From assembly GCA_964628515.1 (NCBI GenBank), contig CAZVNZ010000010.1:1-64000 (forward strand): 64,000 nucleotides of DNA, given 5' to 3'. The first letter of the stretch is position 1; each line of letters starts with the position of its first letter. Of this stretch, positions 17,456-26,572 are shown piece after piece. The notes below the pieces were generated by a model. The model worked only from the letters and a program-made list of their open reading frames with translations, was not told the DNA's origin and did no database searches. Position numbers and translations under genes: made by a program. The DNA comes from CAZVNZ01 sp964628515. GTDB lineage: Bacteria > Bacillota > Clostridia > Christensenellales > Christensenellaceae.

Positions 17456-19000
17456 TTATTTCTTGCGTAAATCGCCGGGGTTTTGCCCCGTAATTTTTTT
17501 AAATACCGTATAAAAATAGCTAATGCTAGAAAAACCTACTTTCTCTGCAATTTCATTAGCTTTGTACGGACTGCTTAGTAGCAACTCTTTTGCCTTGTGT
17601 ACACGTGTTTTGTTGAGGAAATCGGAGAAAAAATCGCCTGTTTCCTGTTTAAACAGCCTACCTAAATAGGCAGGGTTAATATTTAAGGCATCTCCTAAAG
17701 TTTTTAGAGAAATATTATAATCGTAATATTTGGTATAAATGTAGTCTATTGCATTTTTTACCGAATGAGAATAGGAGTTGTTGTTAGTGTCGTTAATTTT
17801 CTGTACTATGGTTTTAGAAAAATCCTGCAACAAGTCCAGTAACTCCTTTGCACTTTTAATATTTTGCACACGCAAATAAATTTGCTCCTTTAATTTTTGC
17901 AAAAATACTGTGGATATTTTGTACTCGGAAATATTATTAAGAACGTGAGAAATTACATCAATAATTGTATACCGCACCTTTTGAGGACTGCCTGCGTGGA
18001 TTTTTTGTATCTTATCAAATATAGCGTTAATAGAGGAAGGCAGGCTTTCTAAATCTACCTGCTCCACAATACCAAGCATTTCTTCAAACAAATTGTATTC
18101 CACTAAAGACTCGTTTCCTATGTAAAATTCAGGCTCTGCATAAATGCGCCCAAGCCCGTGTAACAGCTGATAGTTTAACAGCTTAAGAGCGTATTCGTAG
18201 GAATCCTTAAGTTGTCTGTGAGAATTAGCCAACGTACCGACGGATGCTACGGATTTTGTTTTTAAAAATTTTTCTGTGTTATCCAAGCACTTTTGCAATA
18301 ATTCCACAACGGGTGCCTCGTGTGGTTGGTTTTTAAAAATAATGGCTATGTTATTGTTGGCATCGGTAAATGTGTAGCAAAGATTAGGCATATCTATGGT
18401 TTCGTCACAAATATTTAGTGTCGCAAACAATTTCCAATGCTCGTTTTCCAATATGCTTAGCTGAATAACAGCTACTCGCATAGCTTGAGAGCCAAAGGAA
18501 ATATTTAGCATCTCACACTTTTCCCTAAGCTCTTTTAAACTGATTTGGTTAGAAATTACACGGTTAAGAGTGTTTTTTTGCAGTAACTGTAAAAACTCTC
18601 TGTATTTTAAAAACTCCTGTACCTCACTACTTATGGTCTCTATAATTTCTCGTATTGCAACAATTAACTCTTCCGTATCTACCGGTTTAAGCAAATAGTT
18701 AGTGGCACCGTGTCGCATAGCGGTGCGCACATATTCAAAATCGTCATAACCACTAAGTACTACGGTTTTTATGTTGGGATAATGCTTTTGCAAGTGTTTT
18801 ACCAATTCTAAGCCATCCATTTCGGGCATTCGTATATCCGTTAGTACAATATCGGGCAAATGCTCCTCTATTTTTAAAAGTGCGGTACTGCCCCTATCTG
18901 CCTCGTCTACAATTTCCATTCCTAAATCTTCCCAATCAATAATGGTTTTTAGCCCTGTGCGAATGGAGTATTCGTCATCCACAATCAATAATTTATACAA
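17456..19000 (-). CDS. Response regulator with AraC-type HTH (YesN-like)
   Basis: A 514-residue two-component regulator. The receiver domain (residues 1-120) has the acidic pocket 'IVDDE', phospho-acceptor Asp in 'IVLTDIRMPEMDG' and Lys in 'YLLKPVD'. A long middle region is followed by an AraC/XylS DNA-binding domain ('HSVKNAIDYIYTKYYDYNIS' through 'IAEKVGFSSISYFYTVFKKI'). The start is TTG at 18998-19000, with GAGGAG about ten bases upstream inside the kinase gene, which it overlaps by eight bases. YesN-type regulators activate carbohydrate transporters and glycosidase genes, so the neighbouring ABC transporter and mannosidase operons are the likely targets. Confidence 0.93.
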   Translation of the reverse strand: MYKLLIVDDEYSIRTGLKTIIDWEDLGMEIVDEADRGSTALLKIEEHLPDIVLTDIRMPEMDGLELVKHLQKHYPNIKTVVLSGYDDFEYVRTAMRHGATNYLLKPVDTEELIVAIREIIETISSEVQEFLKYREFLQLLQKNTLNRVISNQISLKELREKCEMLNISFGSQAMRVAVIQLSILENEHWKLFATLNICDETIDMPNLCYTFTDANNNIAIIFKNQPHEAPVVELLQKCLDNTEKFLKTKSVASVGTLANSHRQLKDSYEYALKLLNYQLLHGLGRIYAEPEFYIGNESLVEYNLFEEMLGIVEQVDLESLPSSINAIFDKIQKIHAGSPQKVRYTIIDVISHVLNNISEYKISTVFLQKLKEQIYLRVQNIKSAKELLDLLQDFSKTIVQKINDTNNNSYSHSVKNAIDYIYTKYYDYNISLKTLGDALNINPAYLGRLFKQETGDFFSDFLNKTRVHKAKELLLSSPYKANEIAEKVGFSSISYFYTVFKKITGQNPGDLRKK

Positions 19001-20825
19001 TTTTTTGCATCTCCTCTTTTTTAAAGCAGGGTATACGTAAGGTTATCGTCGTGCCTACGGATTGCTCGCTGTTTACAGTAAGTCCGTACTCTTTGCCAAA
19101 CAGCAGTTGTAAGCGCTCGTGAACATTACGAAGTCCGATACTGTAAATCTCACTTGTTTTTTCTTCCTTATTATAGGTGTTTTTACGTATTTTCTCTAAT
19201 TGCAACGGGCTCATGCCCACACCGTTATCTTTAGTGATTATCAGTAAATCGCTACCTTCCTCGTATGCAGTAATATTAATAACACCGGTAGCACCCGTGG
19301 AAGTAATGCCGTGTATAATGGCATTTTCCACTATGGGTTGCAAAATAAGTTTAGGTACTCCGTAATCTAAAAGCGTTTCAGGTATATCTATGTTAATTTC
19401 TATTCTGTCGTTAAAGCGAAACCGTTGCAGTTTTAAATAAGAGGAAATATAGTCTATTTCGTCCTCTAAAAACACTATTTTTTCGTTTAAGCGAATACTT
19501 CTTCTAAACATATTTCCAAGTAAAAAGAGCATTTCTCCTAAATCTCTGTTTCCGTCTTCTACTGCCTTCATACGAATGCTTTCTATGGTGTTAAACAAAA
19601 AATGCGGATTAATTTGGGCTTGCAAGGCATTAAGCTCGGCTACCCTTTGTTTAGTTTCGGCGGCATAGGTTAGTTTGATATAATCATCTAATGCCTCGCA
19701 CATTTTATTAAATGATGATGATAGCATACCAATTTCGTCAGTAGATTGTACGGGCAACCGTACGTTTAAATCTCCGCTAATGTTTTGCATTTGGTTTGCA
19801 ATATAGAGTATTCTGCGCTTATAAATGCGCAATAAAAAATATACCAGTATTGCAATTATTACAGCACTAAAAATAATAACCACAACCATTTGCATGCGTA
19901 TTTGGTTTATTTCGTAATAAAGCACGTCTTCCGTTACTATATTTATTACCTCAAAACCCAAATTACCTACTTTAACATTACGTACTATGAGTTTACTCGG
20001 TGTGTTGTATGTGGCTAACATATCATCGTAATTTTGTCCTATAAACTCGGGGTTTGTTGCATAAATTATATTAGAATCGGGGGAGGTTATAATTACATCC
20101 CCCTTTAATACACGGCGAAACTCGTTGATTTGCTTGTCAAACGCCGCTATAGGTACATTCATAATATATATGCCCGTTACATTTTGCTGTGGCAGGCGTA
20201 TTGGGTCAAATATTTTGCCCATAAAGGATATTACCGCTACATTATTTTTGCTTATATAACTTGGTTTTTCATCGTATATAACCATAGAATTTAACTTAGA
20301 GGCAATTAGTTTTTTTACCGAAGGATACTCAAAATAATCAAAACTGGGAGAAACATTGCGTCCGCTTTTTGCGGGAGAAGAATACACATTGTTGCCCGTG
20401 GTTACCAAAATAAACTCGGAAATATCCGAATCTACGTTGTTTATACTTGCAAGAAAGGAATTTATAAAGCTAAGCAAACTGTTGTCGTAGGCGTATTCCG
20501 GATTATCCGCAATGTTAGAAAAACGCTCTCCTATGTGGTCTAAAGAATGTATGTTGTTAGATAGCTCTTTAGATAAATAAAACTTGCTTTCCGTATAATT
20601 TTGTATTTTACCTAAGGCCTCCTCTCCGAGTAAAACCTCTTTTTTAAAGTTAATATCCGTAAATGTGGTTATCATAATAGAGCCTATAATTGTAACTGCA
20701 ACGGAAATTATAACTATGTTTGCTAAAATTATTTTAAAAAACAAGCCTTTACTTTTAATTTTACCTGCTAAACGGGTAAAAAAGTATTTAATACTGCCCT
20801 TTTTTTCTTTGTTTGCTTTGCTCAC
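18993..20825 (-). CDS. YesM/LytS-type sensor histidine kinase
   Basis: A 610-residue membrane kinase. An N-terminal transmembrane helix ('IILANIVIISVAVTIIG'), an extracellular sensor region of about 270 residues, a second helix ('VVVIIFSAVIIAILVYFLL') and a HAMP domain lead to the His_kinase core 'QAQINPHFLFNTIESIRM', whose His is the phosphorylation site. The ATPase region has 'PIVENAIIHG' and 'DNGVGM'. I prefer GTG 20825, preceded by GAGG, over the ATG at 20870; the latter adds 15 residues with no ribosome site. It forms an operon with the YesN-like regulator and lies divergent to the sugar-binding protein, so it probably senses an extracellular sugar. Confidence 0.92.
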   Translation of the reverse strand: MSKANKEKKGSIKYFFTRLAGKIKSKGLFFKIILANIVIISVAVTIIGSIMITTFTDINFKKEVLLGEEALGKIQNYTESKFYLSKELSNNIHSLDHIGERFSNIADNPEYAYDNSLLSFINSFLASINNVDSDISEFILVTTGNNVYSSPAKSGRNVSPSFDYFEYPSVKKLIASKLNSMVIYDEKPSYISKNNVAVISFMGKIFDPIRLPQQNVTGIYIMNVPIAAFDKQINEFRRVLKGDVIITSPDSNIIYATNPEFIGQNYDDMLATYNTPSKLIVRNVKVGNLGFEVINIVTEDVLYYEINQIRMQMVVVIIFSAVIIAILVYFLLRIYKRRILYIANQMQNISGDLNVRLPVQSTDEIGMLSSSFNKMCEALDDYIKLTYAAETKQRVAELNALQAQINPHFLFNTIESIRMKAVEDGNRDLGEMLFLLGNMFRRSIRLNEKIVFLEDEIDYISSYLKLQRFRFNDRIEINIDIPETLLDYGVPKLILQPIVENAIIHGITSTGATGVINITAYEEGSDLLIITKDNGVGMSPLQLEKIRKNTYNKEEKTSEIYSIGLRNVHERLQLLFGKEYGLTVNSEQSVGTTITLRIPCFKKEEMQKIV

Positions 20826-21105
20826 ACTAACCTCGTAAAAGTAACTTTTTCTACCTATATATAATAGCATATGTTTAATTTATTTTATATGTTACCTACA
20901 AAAGTTTAATAAAATATATAATTTTTAAAATTTAAATGTACTGTATTTTGACTGCAAACATAAAATTAAATAAAAATAAATAGTATAATTTTTAAATGTT
21001 TTATATAATATTTTTAATTGTTAATAAAATAAGAACAAGGTAGACTTAAATTACCAAACAAAGTTCAAATTATTTTCAAAAAAATGTATTTAGGAGGAGA
21101 AAAAA

Positions 21106-22473
21106 ATGAAAAAAATCATAGCAGTTATTGTTATGGCAGTGCTACTTGTATCTATCTTAGGGGCATGCACTCAACCACCGGCGGAAGCACCGGCAGCGCA
21201 AACACCGGCAACAGAGGAGTCTCAAGCTCCAAAATCCGAAGCACCAAAGGCAGAAAATGCGGAAGCTCCGGCGGCGGCAGGAGAGCCTGTAACACTCACT
21301 TGGGCGGTATTTGAAACCGCAAACTTTACACCGGAGTTTTATCAACATATTATAGATACTTTTGAAGCGGATAATCCGGATATTAAAATCGAAAAAGTAT
21401 TGATGACAGGTGACAGTCGTATGCAGTTCCAAAAAACAATGCTTGCGGCAGGTACTTTTCCGGACGTAACTATGGAAGCTAACGACCTTGCAAACATAGA
21501 AGGCGTGTATGCGGAAGTTCCCGAGGCACTTATTTCTAAATATCAGGAAGGCACACTTGCCAAAACTTTTGGTAAATACACCACACTACCGGCAGGTATG
21601 CAATACAGAATTCAATGCTACTACAACAAAGATATGTTTGAAGCGGCAGGAATTACGGCAGAGCCAAAAACTTGGGACGAGTTTATAGCGGCTTGCGAAG
21701 CGCTTAAAAAACAAGGTAGTGTTCCCCTAATTTGCGGTGGCGCAAAAGATATTTGGGCAACAGGTCTATACAGAACATCTACGGCAAACCAAGATTTAAT
21801 GCAGGCGTATCCTAACTTTAACAGAGATTACTTAGACGGCAAAGTAAAATGGACGGACGAAGTAAACGTTAGAACTATGGAGGCTTGGAAATCCCTTGTA
21901 GATGCAGGCTACTATCATAAAGGAAGCATGAGCTTTGGTTATGGACAAGCGGCAGAAGAATTTACAAAGGGTGCGGCGGCAATGATGCTTGACGGCAGTT
22001 GGGCAGCAGTTGGTGCAGACACAGCCGGCAACGACAACTTAGGAGTATTTGTAATGCCATCTCCCGATGGAATAAACACATATTGCACAGCAAATATTTA
22101 TTGGGCAGTTGCGGAGTCTTGCCAAAATAAAGACCAAGCGTTTAAGTTTGTAGAATACGTACTTGGCGGAAATCCGGAGTTATATGCTTACTTCTTAAAA
22201 GCAGACGGTTACGGCGCTACAACAAAAGAAGCCATAGATTACGAGCGTGGACCGCTTATGACAAAATTCTTGCAAAACTACGAAGGCATGACGGTAGTTC
22301 CCGAAATAGTTAAAGTGTTGGGAGACGATGCAATGCCTCCGGGAACACAGGACATGATGGATAAATCCATGCAGGCAATGTTTACGGGTGCAGATGTAAA
22401 AGCAGAGCTTGAAAAATGGGATACAGAAACACAAAGGCTGTTAGAGGCGGTAGCCGCAAATACAGCAGAGTAA
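21106..22473 (+). CDS. Sugar ABC transporter substrate-binding lipoprotein
   Basis: A 455-residue extracellular solute-binding protein (family 1). The lipoprotein signal 'MAVLLVSILGAC' places the lipidated Cys at about residue 21. A Pro/Ala/Glu-rich linker follows (residues 22-65), and then the binding fold with 'TFEADNPDIKIEKVLM' and 'MMLDGSWAAVGA'. AGGAGGAG lies just upstream. It is the first gene of a transport operon with two permeases and a URO-D-like gene, and it likely captures the oligosaccharide degraded by the GH38 operon. The ligand itself cannot be predicted from sequence. Confidence 0.93.
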   Translation: MKKIIAVIVMAVLLVSILGACTQPPAEAPAAQTPATEESQAPKSEAPKAENAEAPAAAGEPVTLTWAVFETANFTPEFYQHIIDTFEADNPDIKIEKVLMTGDSRMQFQKTMLAAGTFPDVTMEANDLANIEGVYAEVPEALISKYQEGTLAKTFGKYTTLPAGMQYRIQCYYNKDMFEAAGITAEPKTWDEFIAACEALKKQGSVPLICGGAKDIWATGLYRTSTANQDLMQAYPNFNRDYLDGKVKWTDEVNVRTMEAWKSLVDAGYYHKGSMSFGYGQAAEEFTKGAAAMMLDGSWAAVGADTAGNDNLGVFVMPSPDGINTYCTANIYWAVAESCQNKDQAFKFVEYVLGGNPELYAYFLKADGYGATTKEAIDYERGPLMTKFLQNYEGMTVVPEIVKVLGDDAMPPGTQDMMDKSMQAMFTGADVKAELEKWDTETQRLLEAVAANTAE

Positions 22474-22562
22474 ATATAAAACAAAAATATAGCAACATTA
22501 GTGTTTGACGCAAAAGCGACAAACAAGAAATAAATAGCTATACTTAATACTATTCTATATTG

Positions 22563-22596
22563 GTGGCGGTCTTAGCAAAAGGTTTAAGACCGCCAC
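22563..22596 (+). other. Intercistronic stem-loop between binding protein and permease genes
   Basis: A perfect 12-bp stem (GTGGCGGTCTTA at 22563-22574 with TAAGACCGCCAC at 22585-22596) and a 10-nt loop lie between genes 1 and 2 of the transport operon. There is no T-run after it, only A-rich sequence. It looks like an mRNA-stabilising element, or a leaky terminator, that raises binding protein over permease, as known for mal-type operons. Confidence 0.75.
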
Positions 22597-22621
22597 TAAA
22601 TAAAAAAAGAGGGGCGACAAA

Positions 22622-23524
22622 ATGAAACAAAAGGGAAATAAACCACTTGCCATTAGGGGAAACAACGTTTCCTTCGGGTTTGCGGCTCCTGCATTTATCT
22701 TATACACATTTTTACTGATTGTTCCGATTATTATTGCATTTTGCTTTAGCTTTACAAGCTGGAACGGGTTTTCCACTACCACTCCAAAATTTATAGGCTT
22801 AGATAATTACGCCGCGATGCTAAAAGACGAAAGGCTGGCTAATGCCATTGGTGTTACTGCTTTCATCACCGTTGTAGTGGTAATAAGCGTTAATGTACTT
22901 GGGCTGTTGCTTGCAATGCTACTAAATAACGCTGGTAGAATGACAAACGTATCGAGGAGTGTATTTTTTGCTCCCTTTGTACTAAGCACTGTGGCTATTT
23001 CATTTATATGGTTAAGCATTTTATCCTACACAGGGGTATTTAACAGTTTACTTGAATCTATGGGCTTGGGGGAGTTTGTTCAAGACTTTTTAGGAACACA
23101 GCAAAGTGCGGTGGCAAGCATTTGTATGGTAGAAATATGGAGAACTTTAGGTTTTCATATGGTTATATATTTAGCGGCGTTGCAGACTGTTCCGGCAGAT
23201 TTATACGAGGCTTGCACGGTGGACGGTGGTAGCAGATGGCATAAATTTAGGTACATCACACTACCCTTAATAACTCCGGGAATTACAATAAGTGTACTTA
23301 TGAGCATTATTAACGAACTTAGAATGTACGACATCGTAAAGGTACTGACGGACGGTGGTCCGGGCTATGCCACAGAAACGATTTCTTATAATATTATTAC
23401 GCAGGCATTTGGCAATAATATGTTGGGGTATTCCTCCTCTATTGCGGTATTCTTGTTTGCGGTTATTGCTACGGTTGCAATTATTCAGCTTAAAGTAACG
23501 GCTAAAAAGGAGGTAGAATACTAA
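22622..23524 (+). CDS. Sugar ABC transporter permease (MalF type)
   Basis: A 300-residue inner-membrane protein with about six helices ('AFILYTFLLIVPIIIAFCFS' being the first). The EAA loop that docks the ATPase reads 'LYEACTVDGGSRWHKFRYIT' then 'LPLITPG'. It pairs with the MalG-type permease starting two bases after its end region. The ribosome site GAGGGG is nine bases before the ATG. No ATPase gene accompanies the permeases, so a shared MsmK/MalK-type ATPase elsewhere is expected. Confidence 0.93.
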   Translation: MKQKGNKPLAIRGNNVSFGFAAPAFILYTFLLIVPIIIAFCFSFTSWNGFSTTTPKFIGLDNYAAMLKDERLANAIGVTAFITVVVVISVNVLGLLLAMLLNNAGRMTNVSRSVFFAPFVLSTVAISFIWLSILSYTGVFNSLLESMGLGEFVQDFLGTQQSAVASICMVEIWRTLGFHMVIYLAALQTVPADLYEACTVDGGSRWHKFRYITLPLITPGITISVLMSIINELRMYDIVKVLTDGGPGYATETISYNIITQAFGNNMLGYSSSIAVFLFAVIATVAIIQLKVTAKKEVEY

Positions 23525-23526
23525 TT

Positions 23527-24375
23527 ATGCATGATACTATCAAAAAAAGAAAACAAAGGCTAAACGGTTTTGATGTAACCACAAAAATAATTGTTGTATT
23601 AGCAACTATTGTGGTGGCAATACCCCTATATATTGCCTTTTCAAATGCTTTTAAACCAACAGATGCCATTATGGATTCTCCAATGTCCTTGCCTATTCCG
23701 GCAACACTTGAAAACTTAGAATACGTATTTACCAACCCAAATGTAAACATAGCAGGAATGTATTTTAATTCCATTATGATAGCGGCATTCGGTACGGTGG
23801 GTTGTGTGCTGATTTCTTCTATGGCAGCATATTATTTGGCACGTTCTCGCAAAAAAAGCTCAAGAAAGCTGTATACATATTTCTTGTTTGGGTTGATGGT
23901 GCCTTATGTAATTGTATACGTACCCCTTGTTACAATGTTTAAATATTTAGGGCTTATGGGCAACCTACCCACTTTAATTTTTGTGTTTATTTCAGGTAGC
24001 ATATCCTTTTCCGTATTTATGTATTACGGATTTATAAAAACGGTGCCCAAAGAATTAGAAGAAGCTGCGGCAATAGACGGGGCAAGCCCCTTTAGAGTGT
24101 TTTGGATGATAATATTCCCACTGCTTAAACCGTGTACAACCACCGTTGCAATTTTTATAGGGCTATCCATGTGGAACGATTTTATGACGCCCTTAATTAT
24201 AGGCAACATAAAAACAATTACAGTAGGAATATACACGGCAATAGGGCCTTACGCATCTAACTGGGGGCAGGTTTTTGCCTTCGTATTATGTGGCTCTGTA
24301 CCTGTAATAATTGCGTATATAATAGCACAAAAGCAATTTATCAGCGGTCTTACTGCCGGGGCAATGAAAGGATAA
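23527..24375 (+). CDS. Sugar ABC transporter permease (MalG type)
   Basis: A 282-residue partner permease with an N-terminal helix ('IIVVLATIVVAIPLYIAFSN'), further membrane spans, and the EAA loop 'LEEAAAIDGASPFRVFWMII' followed by FPLLKP. It directly follows the MalF-type gene and precedes a URO-D-like gene by ten bases. Its position and the MalG-type C-terminus make the assignment secure; the transported sugar is inferred only from neighbours. Confidence 0.93.
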   Translation: MHDTIKKRKQRLNGFDVTTKIIVVLATIVVAIPLYIAFSNAFKPTDAIMDSPMSLPIPATLENLEYVFTNPNVNIAGMYFNSIMIAAFGTVGCVLISSMAAYYLARSRKKSSRKLYTYFLFGLMVPYVIVYVPLVTMFKYLGLMGNLPTLIFVFISGSISFSVFMYYGFIKTVPKELEEAAAIDGASPFRVFWMIIFPLLKPCTTTVAIFIGLSMWNDFMTPLIIGNIKTITVGIYTAIGPYASNWGQVFAFVLCGSVPVIIAYIIAQKQFISGLTAGAMKG

Positions 24376-24385
24376 TAAGAGGTTT

Positions 24386-25402
24386 ATGAACGGAAAAGAA
24401 CGTGTACTGAGGGCACTTGAGTTTAATATGCCCGACAGGCTACCTATAGATATTTGGGTAAGTAAATCTGCACATATTAAATATGGTAGTGCCTTGCAGG
24501 AAATTTTAGACAATAATCCAATAGATATAGCATTTATAGACGGTCCTTTAGATATGGGAAGCACTCCTAAGTATTACGAGGTAGGGGAATTTACAGATGC
24601 ATGGGGCTGTGGCTGGCAAAATTTACAGGAAGGCATAATAGGAGAAGTAAAGCACCCTGCCATAGACGATTACACAAAACTAGAGCACTACACACCACCC
24701 ACAAAATTATTTTTAGAAGAATGGCAAAAAAGCATTGAAGATATACAAAAAAAGATAGATTATCACAATAAAAAGGGAAAATTTGTACTTGGGGGTTGGA
24801 TTAGCCTTTTTGAAAGAATGCAGTATTTAAGAGGCACAGAGGAGCTTTATTGCGATATTGCCTTAAAAGAGCCACAAATGCTTAAGCTGGCAAGCAAGGT
24901 TATGGATTTTATGAATACCTATGTTGATTGTTGGGCAGGGACAGCCGTTGATGGTATAGTATTTGGGGACGATTGGGGTACACAGCTAAGTCTGTTGATT
25001 TCTCCAAACAGTTGGCGAGAGATTTTCAAGCCCATGTATAAAGAATTAATAGCAAAAATAAAAAATGCGGGTAAAAAGGTCTTTTTCCATAGTGATGGCT
25101 ATATTTTAGATATTTACGATGATTTTATAGAAATGGGAATAGATGCCATAAACTCTCAAATATGGTGTATGGGTGTGGAAAAAGTTGCAAAAAAATGTGG
25201 TGGCAAAATTACATTTTGGGGAGAACTAAGCAGACAAACCACCCTACCAAACGGTAGTGTAGCCGATATTGCGGAGGCTATTTCTTTAATGTGTAAGCAT
25301 CTGTATGTAAATAACGGGGGATTGATAGGATTGTGCGAAGTCTCTCACGATGTACCGCTGGCTAATGTTTCTGCCGTGCTTAAGGGGTGGAATAATGTTT
25401 AA
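24386..25402 (+). CDS. URO-D/MtaA superfamily protein 4
   Basis: A 338-residue URO-D-like protein, the last gene of the transport operon. It opens with 'NGKERVLRALEFNMPDRLPI' and has 'GIVFGDDWGTQLSLLISP', 'VFFHSDGYILDIYDD' and 'ITFWGELSRQTTL'. Like copies 2 and 3 it has H-S-D at the position of the MtaA H-x-C ligands, and a Cys (GLCEVSHD) at about the second-ligand position. Being cotranscribed with a sugar importer, it strengthens the case that these four proteins work in carbohydrate metabolism. Its chemistry is unknown. Confidence 0.87.
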   Translation: MNGKERVLRALEFNMPDRLPIDIWVSKSAHIKYGSALQEILDNNPIDIAFIDGPLDMGSTPKYYEVGEFTDAWGCGWQNLQEGIIGEVKHPAIDDYTKLEHYTPPTKLFLEEWQKSIEDIQKKIDYHNKKGKFVLGGWISLFERMQYLRGTEELYCDIALKEPQMLKLASKVMDFMNTYVDCWAGTAVDGIVFGDDWGTQLSLLISPNSWREIFKPMYKELIAKIKNAGKKVFFHSDGYILDIYDDFIEMGIDAINSQIWCMGVEKVAKKCGGKITFWGELSRQTTLPNGSVADIAEAISLMCKHLYVNNGGLIGLCEVSHDVPLANVSAVLKGWNNV

Positions 25403-25437
25403 GGGCTAATGCCCAAATAAAATTAATAGAAGAATAG

Positions 25438-25476
25438 CAAAACTGTAACTAAAAATTGCAGTTTTGTTTTAGTTTT
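25438..25476 (+). terminator. Rho-independent terminator of the transport operon
   Basis: CAAAACTG (25438-25445) pairs with CAGTTTTG (25459-25466) and a T-rich tail (TTTTAGTTTT) follows. Confidence 0.8.
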
Positions 25477-25549
25477 AAGCCCAAAAATGCTTTTTTGTGC
25501 TATAATTGTCAGTAGCAAAGTAAAAGTATATTTAGAATAAAAATCCCCC

Positions 25550-25580
25550 TTGACTCTCCCCCAAGGGTAGCCAATAAAAT
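25550..25580 (+). promoter_or_regulatory. MerR-type promoter with 19-bp spacer
   Basis: TTGACT (25550-25555) and TAAAAT (25575-25580) are 19 bp apart, the overlong spacing that MerR-family activators untwist. The spacer holds a partial dyad (CTCTCCC/GGGTAG). It sits 24 bases before the MerR-type gene at 25605, which suggests autoregulation. A TATAAT with TGC before it at 25501-25506 may be a second, constitutive promoter. Confidence 0.75.
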
Positions 25581-25604
25581 AAGAAAGGGAGGGAGGAAGG
25601 TAAG

Positions 25605-26411
25605 ATGTATCGTATCGGAGATTTTTCAAAAATGAGCAAAACCACAATAAAAACCTTGCGTTATTACGACGAGATTGGCTTGCTAAAACCCAAGGAAACG
25701 GATAGTTTTACGGGGTACAGAATGTACAGCACAAGCCAGCTTAACGATTTGCATAAAATATACGCTTTAAAGCAGGCAGGGCTTATGGTGGAGGAAATTC
25801 GCAGTATTATTAACGGCGCCGACTCAAATGCAATACTGCAAAAACGCAAAAAGGAAATTTTAGAGAAATTAAAGGAAACGAATAATCAACTTTCTGCTCT
25901 CGAATTTATTTTAAACGGCAAACAGGAGGAAAATACTATGAACTATGTTGCAAGAATTAAAGAAATACCCGAATGTATTGTATATTCAATTAAAATGAAG
26001 GTTGCAAGCTACAACGATTATTTTGCATTAGTGCCACCTATCGGGGAAACAATACTGGCAAAATATCCCGATCTAAAATGTACCGTATCTGAATATTGTT
26101 ATCTAAATTACTTAGACAACGAGTACAAAGAAAAGGATTTTAATGTGGAGCTTTGCGAGTCGGTAGACAAGCTAAAGCCGGATTTTGATAATGTGCAATT
26201 TAAAAAAACGGATAAAATTACGGTAGCATCCGTAATGCACAAAGGCCCCTACTCTACAATTAGAAGTGCCTATGCCTATATTTTAAAATGGGTGGAGGAA
26301 AACGGCTACAAACAAGCAGATGTACCCAGAGAAAGCGTTATAGACGGCATTTGGAATAAAGACAGCGAGGACGAATGGCTAACGGAAGTCCAAATCCCCA
26401 TATGTAAATAA
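25605..26411 (+). CDS. MerR-family regulator with GyrI-like effector domain
   Basis: A 268-residue protein of the BltR/BmrR kind. The N-terminal MerR HTH ('YRIGDFSKMSKTTIKTLRYY' through 'DEIGLLKP') is followed by a dimerisation coiled coil (about residues 75-105) and a C-terminal GyrI-like domain ('HKGPYSTIRSAYAYILKWVE', ending 'EVQIPICK') that usually binds bulky lipophilic drugs. GGGAGGAAGG precedes the start. Its own promoter has MerR spacing. It is flanked by terminators, so it is monocistronic; no efflux gene is adjacent, so the target is unclear. Confidence 0.93.
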   Translation: MYRIGDFSKMSKTTIKTLRYYDEIGLLKPKETDSFTGYRMYSTSQLNDLHKIYALKQAGLMVEEIRSIINGADSNAILQKRKKEILEKLKETNNQLSALEFILNGKQEENTMNYVARIKEIPECIVYSIKMKVASYNDYFALVPPIGETILAKYPDLKCTVSEYCYLNYLDNEYKEKDFNVELCESVDKLKPDFDNVQFKKTDKITVASVMHKGPYSTIRSAYAYILKWVEENGYKQADVPRESVIDGIWNKDSEDEWLTEVQIPICK

Positions 26412-26424
26412 CGTAAACAAAACA

Positions 26425-26463
26425 GGGTTGTACTCACATATTTAAAAGGTGCAACCCTTTTTT
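26425..26463 (+). terminator. Rho-independent terminator after the MerR/GyrI gene
   Basis: GGGTTG (26425-26430) pairs with CAACCC (26452-26457), with partial extension inward, and six T follow. Confidence 0.82.
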
Positions 26464-26487
26464 ACACCCCTAAAAAATAATTACTTA

Positions 26488-26523
26488 TTGACAAATTACA
26501 ACCGTTCATCTATAATCATAGAT
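26488..26523 (+). promoter_or_regulatory. Consensus promoter of the BlaI/M56 operon with overlapping inverted repeat
   Basis: TTGACA (26488-26493), 17-bp spacer, TATAAT (26511-26516). The inverted repeat ATCTAT (26508-26513) / ATAGAT (26518-26523) covers the -10 box and is a candidate site for the BlaI-type repressor encoded just downstream. Confidence 0.8.
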
Positions 26524-26572
26524 ATACTAATTACAATTTACAATACCAAATACAAATAAGGCGGTAACAACT

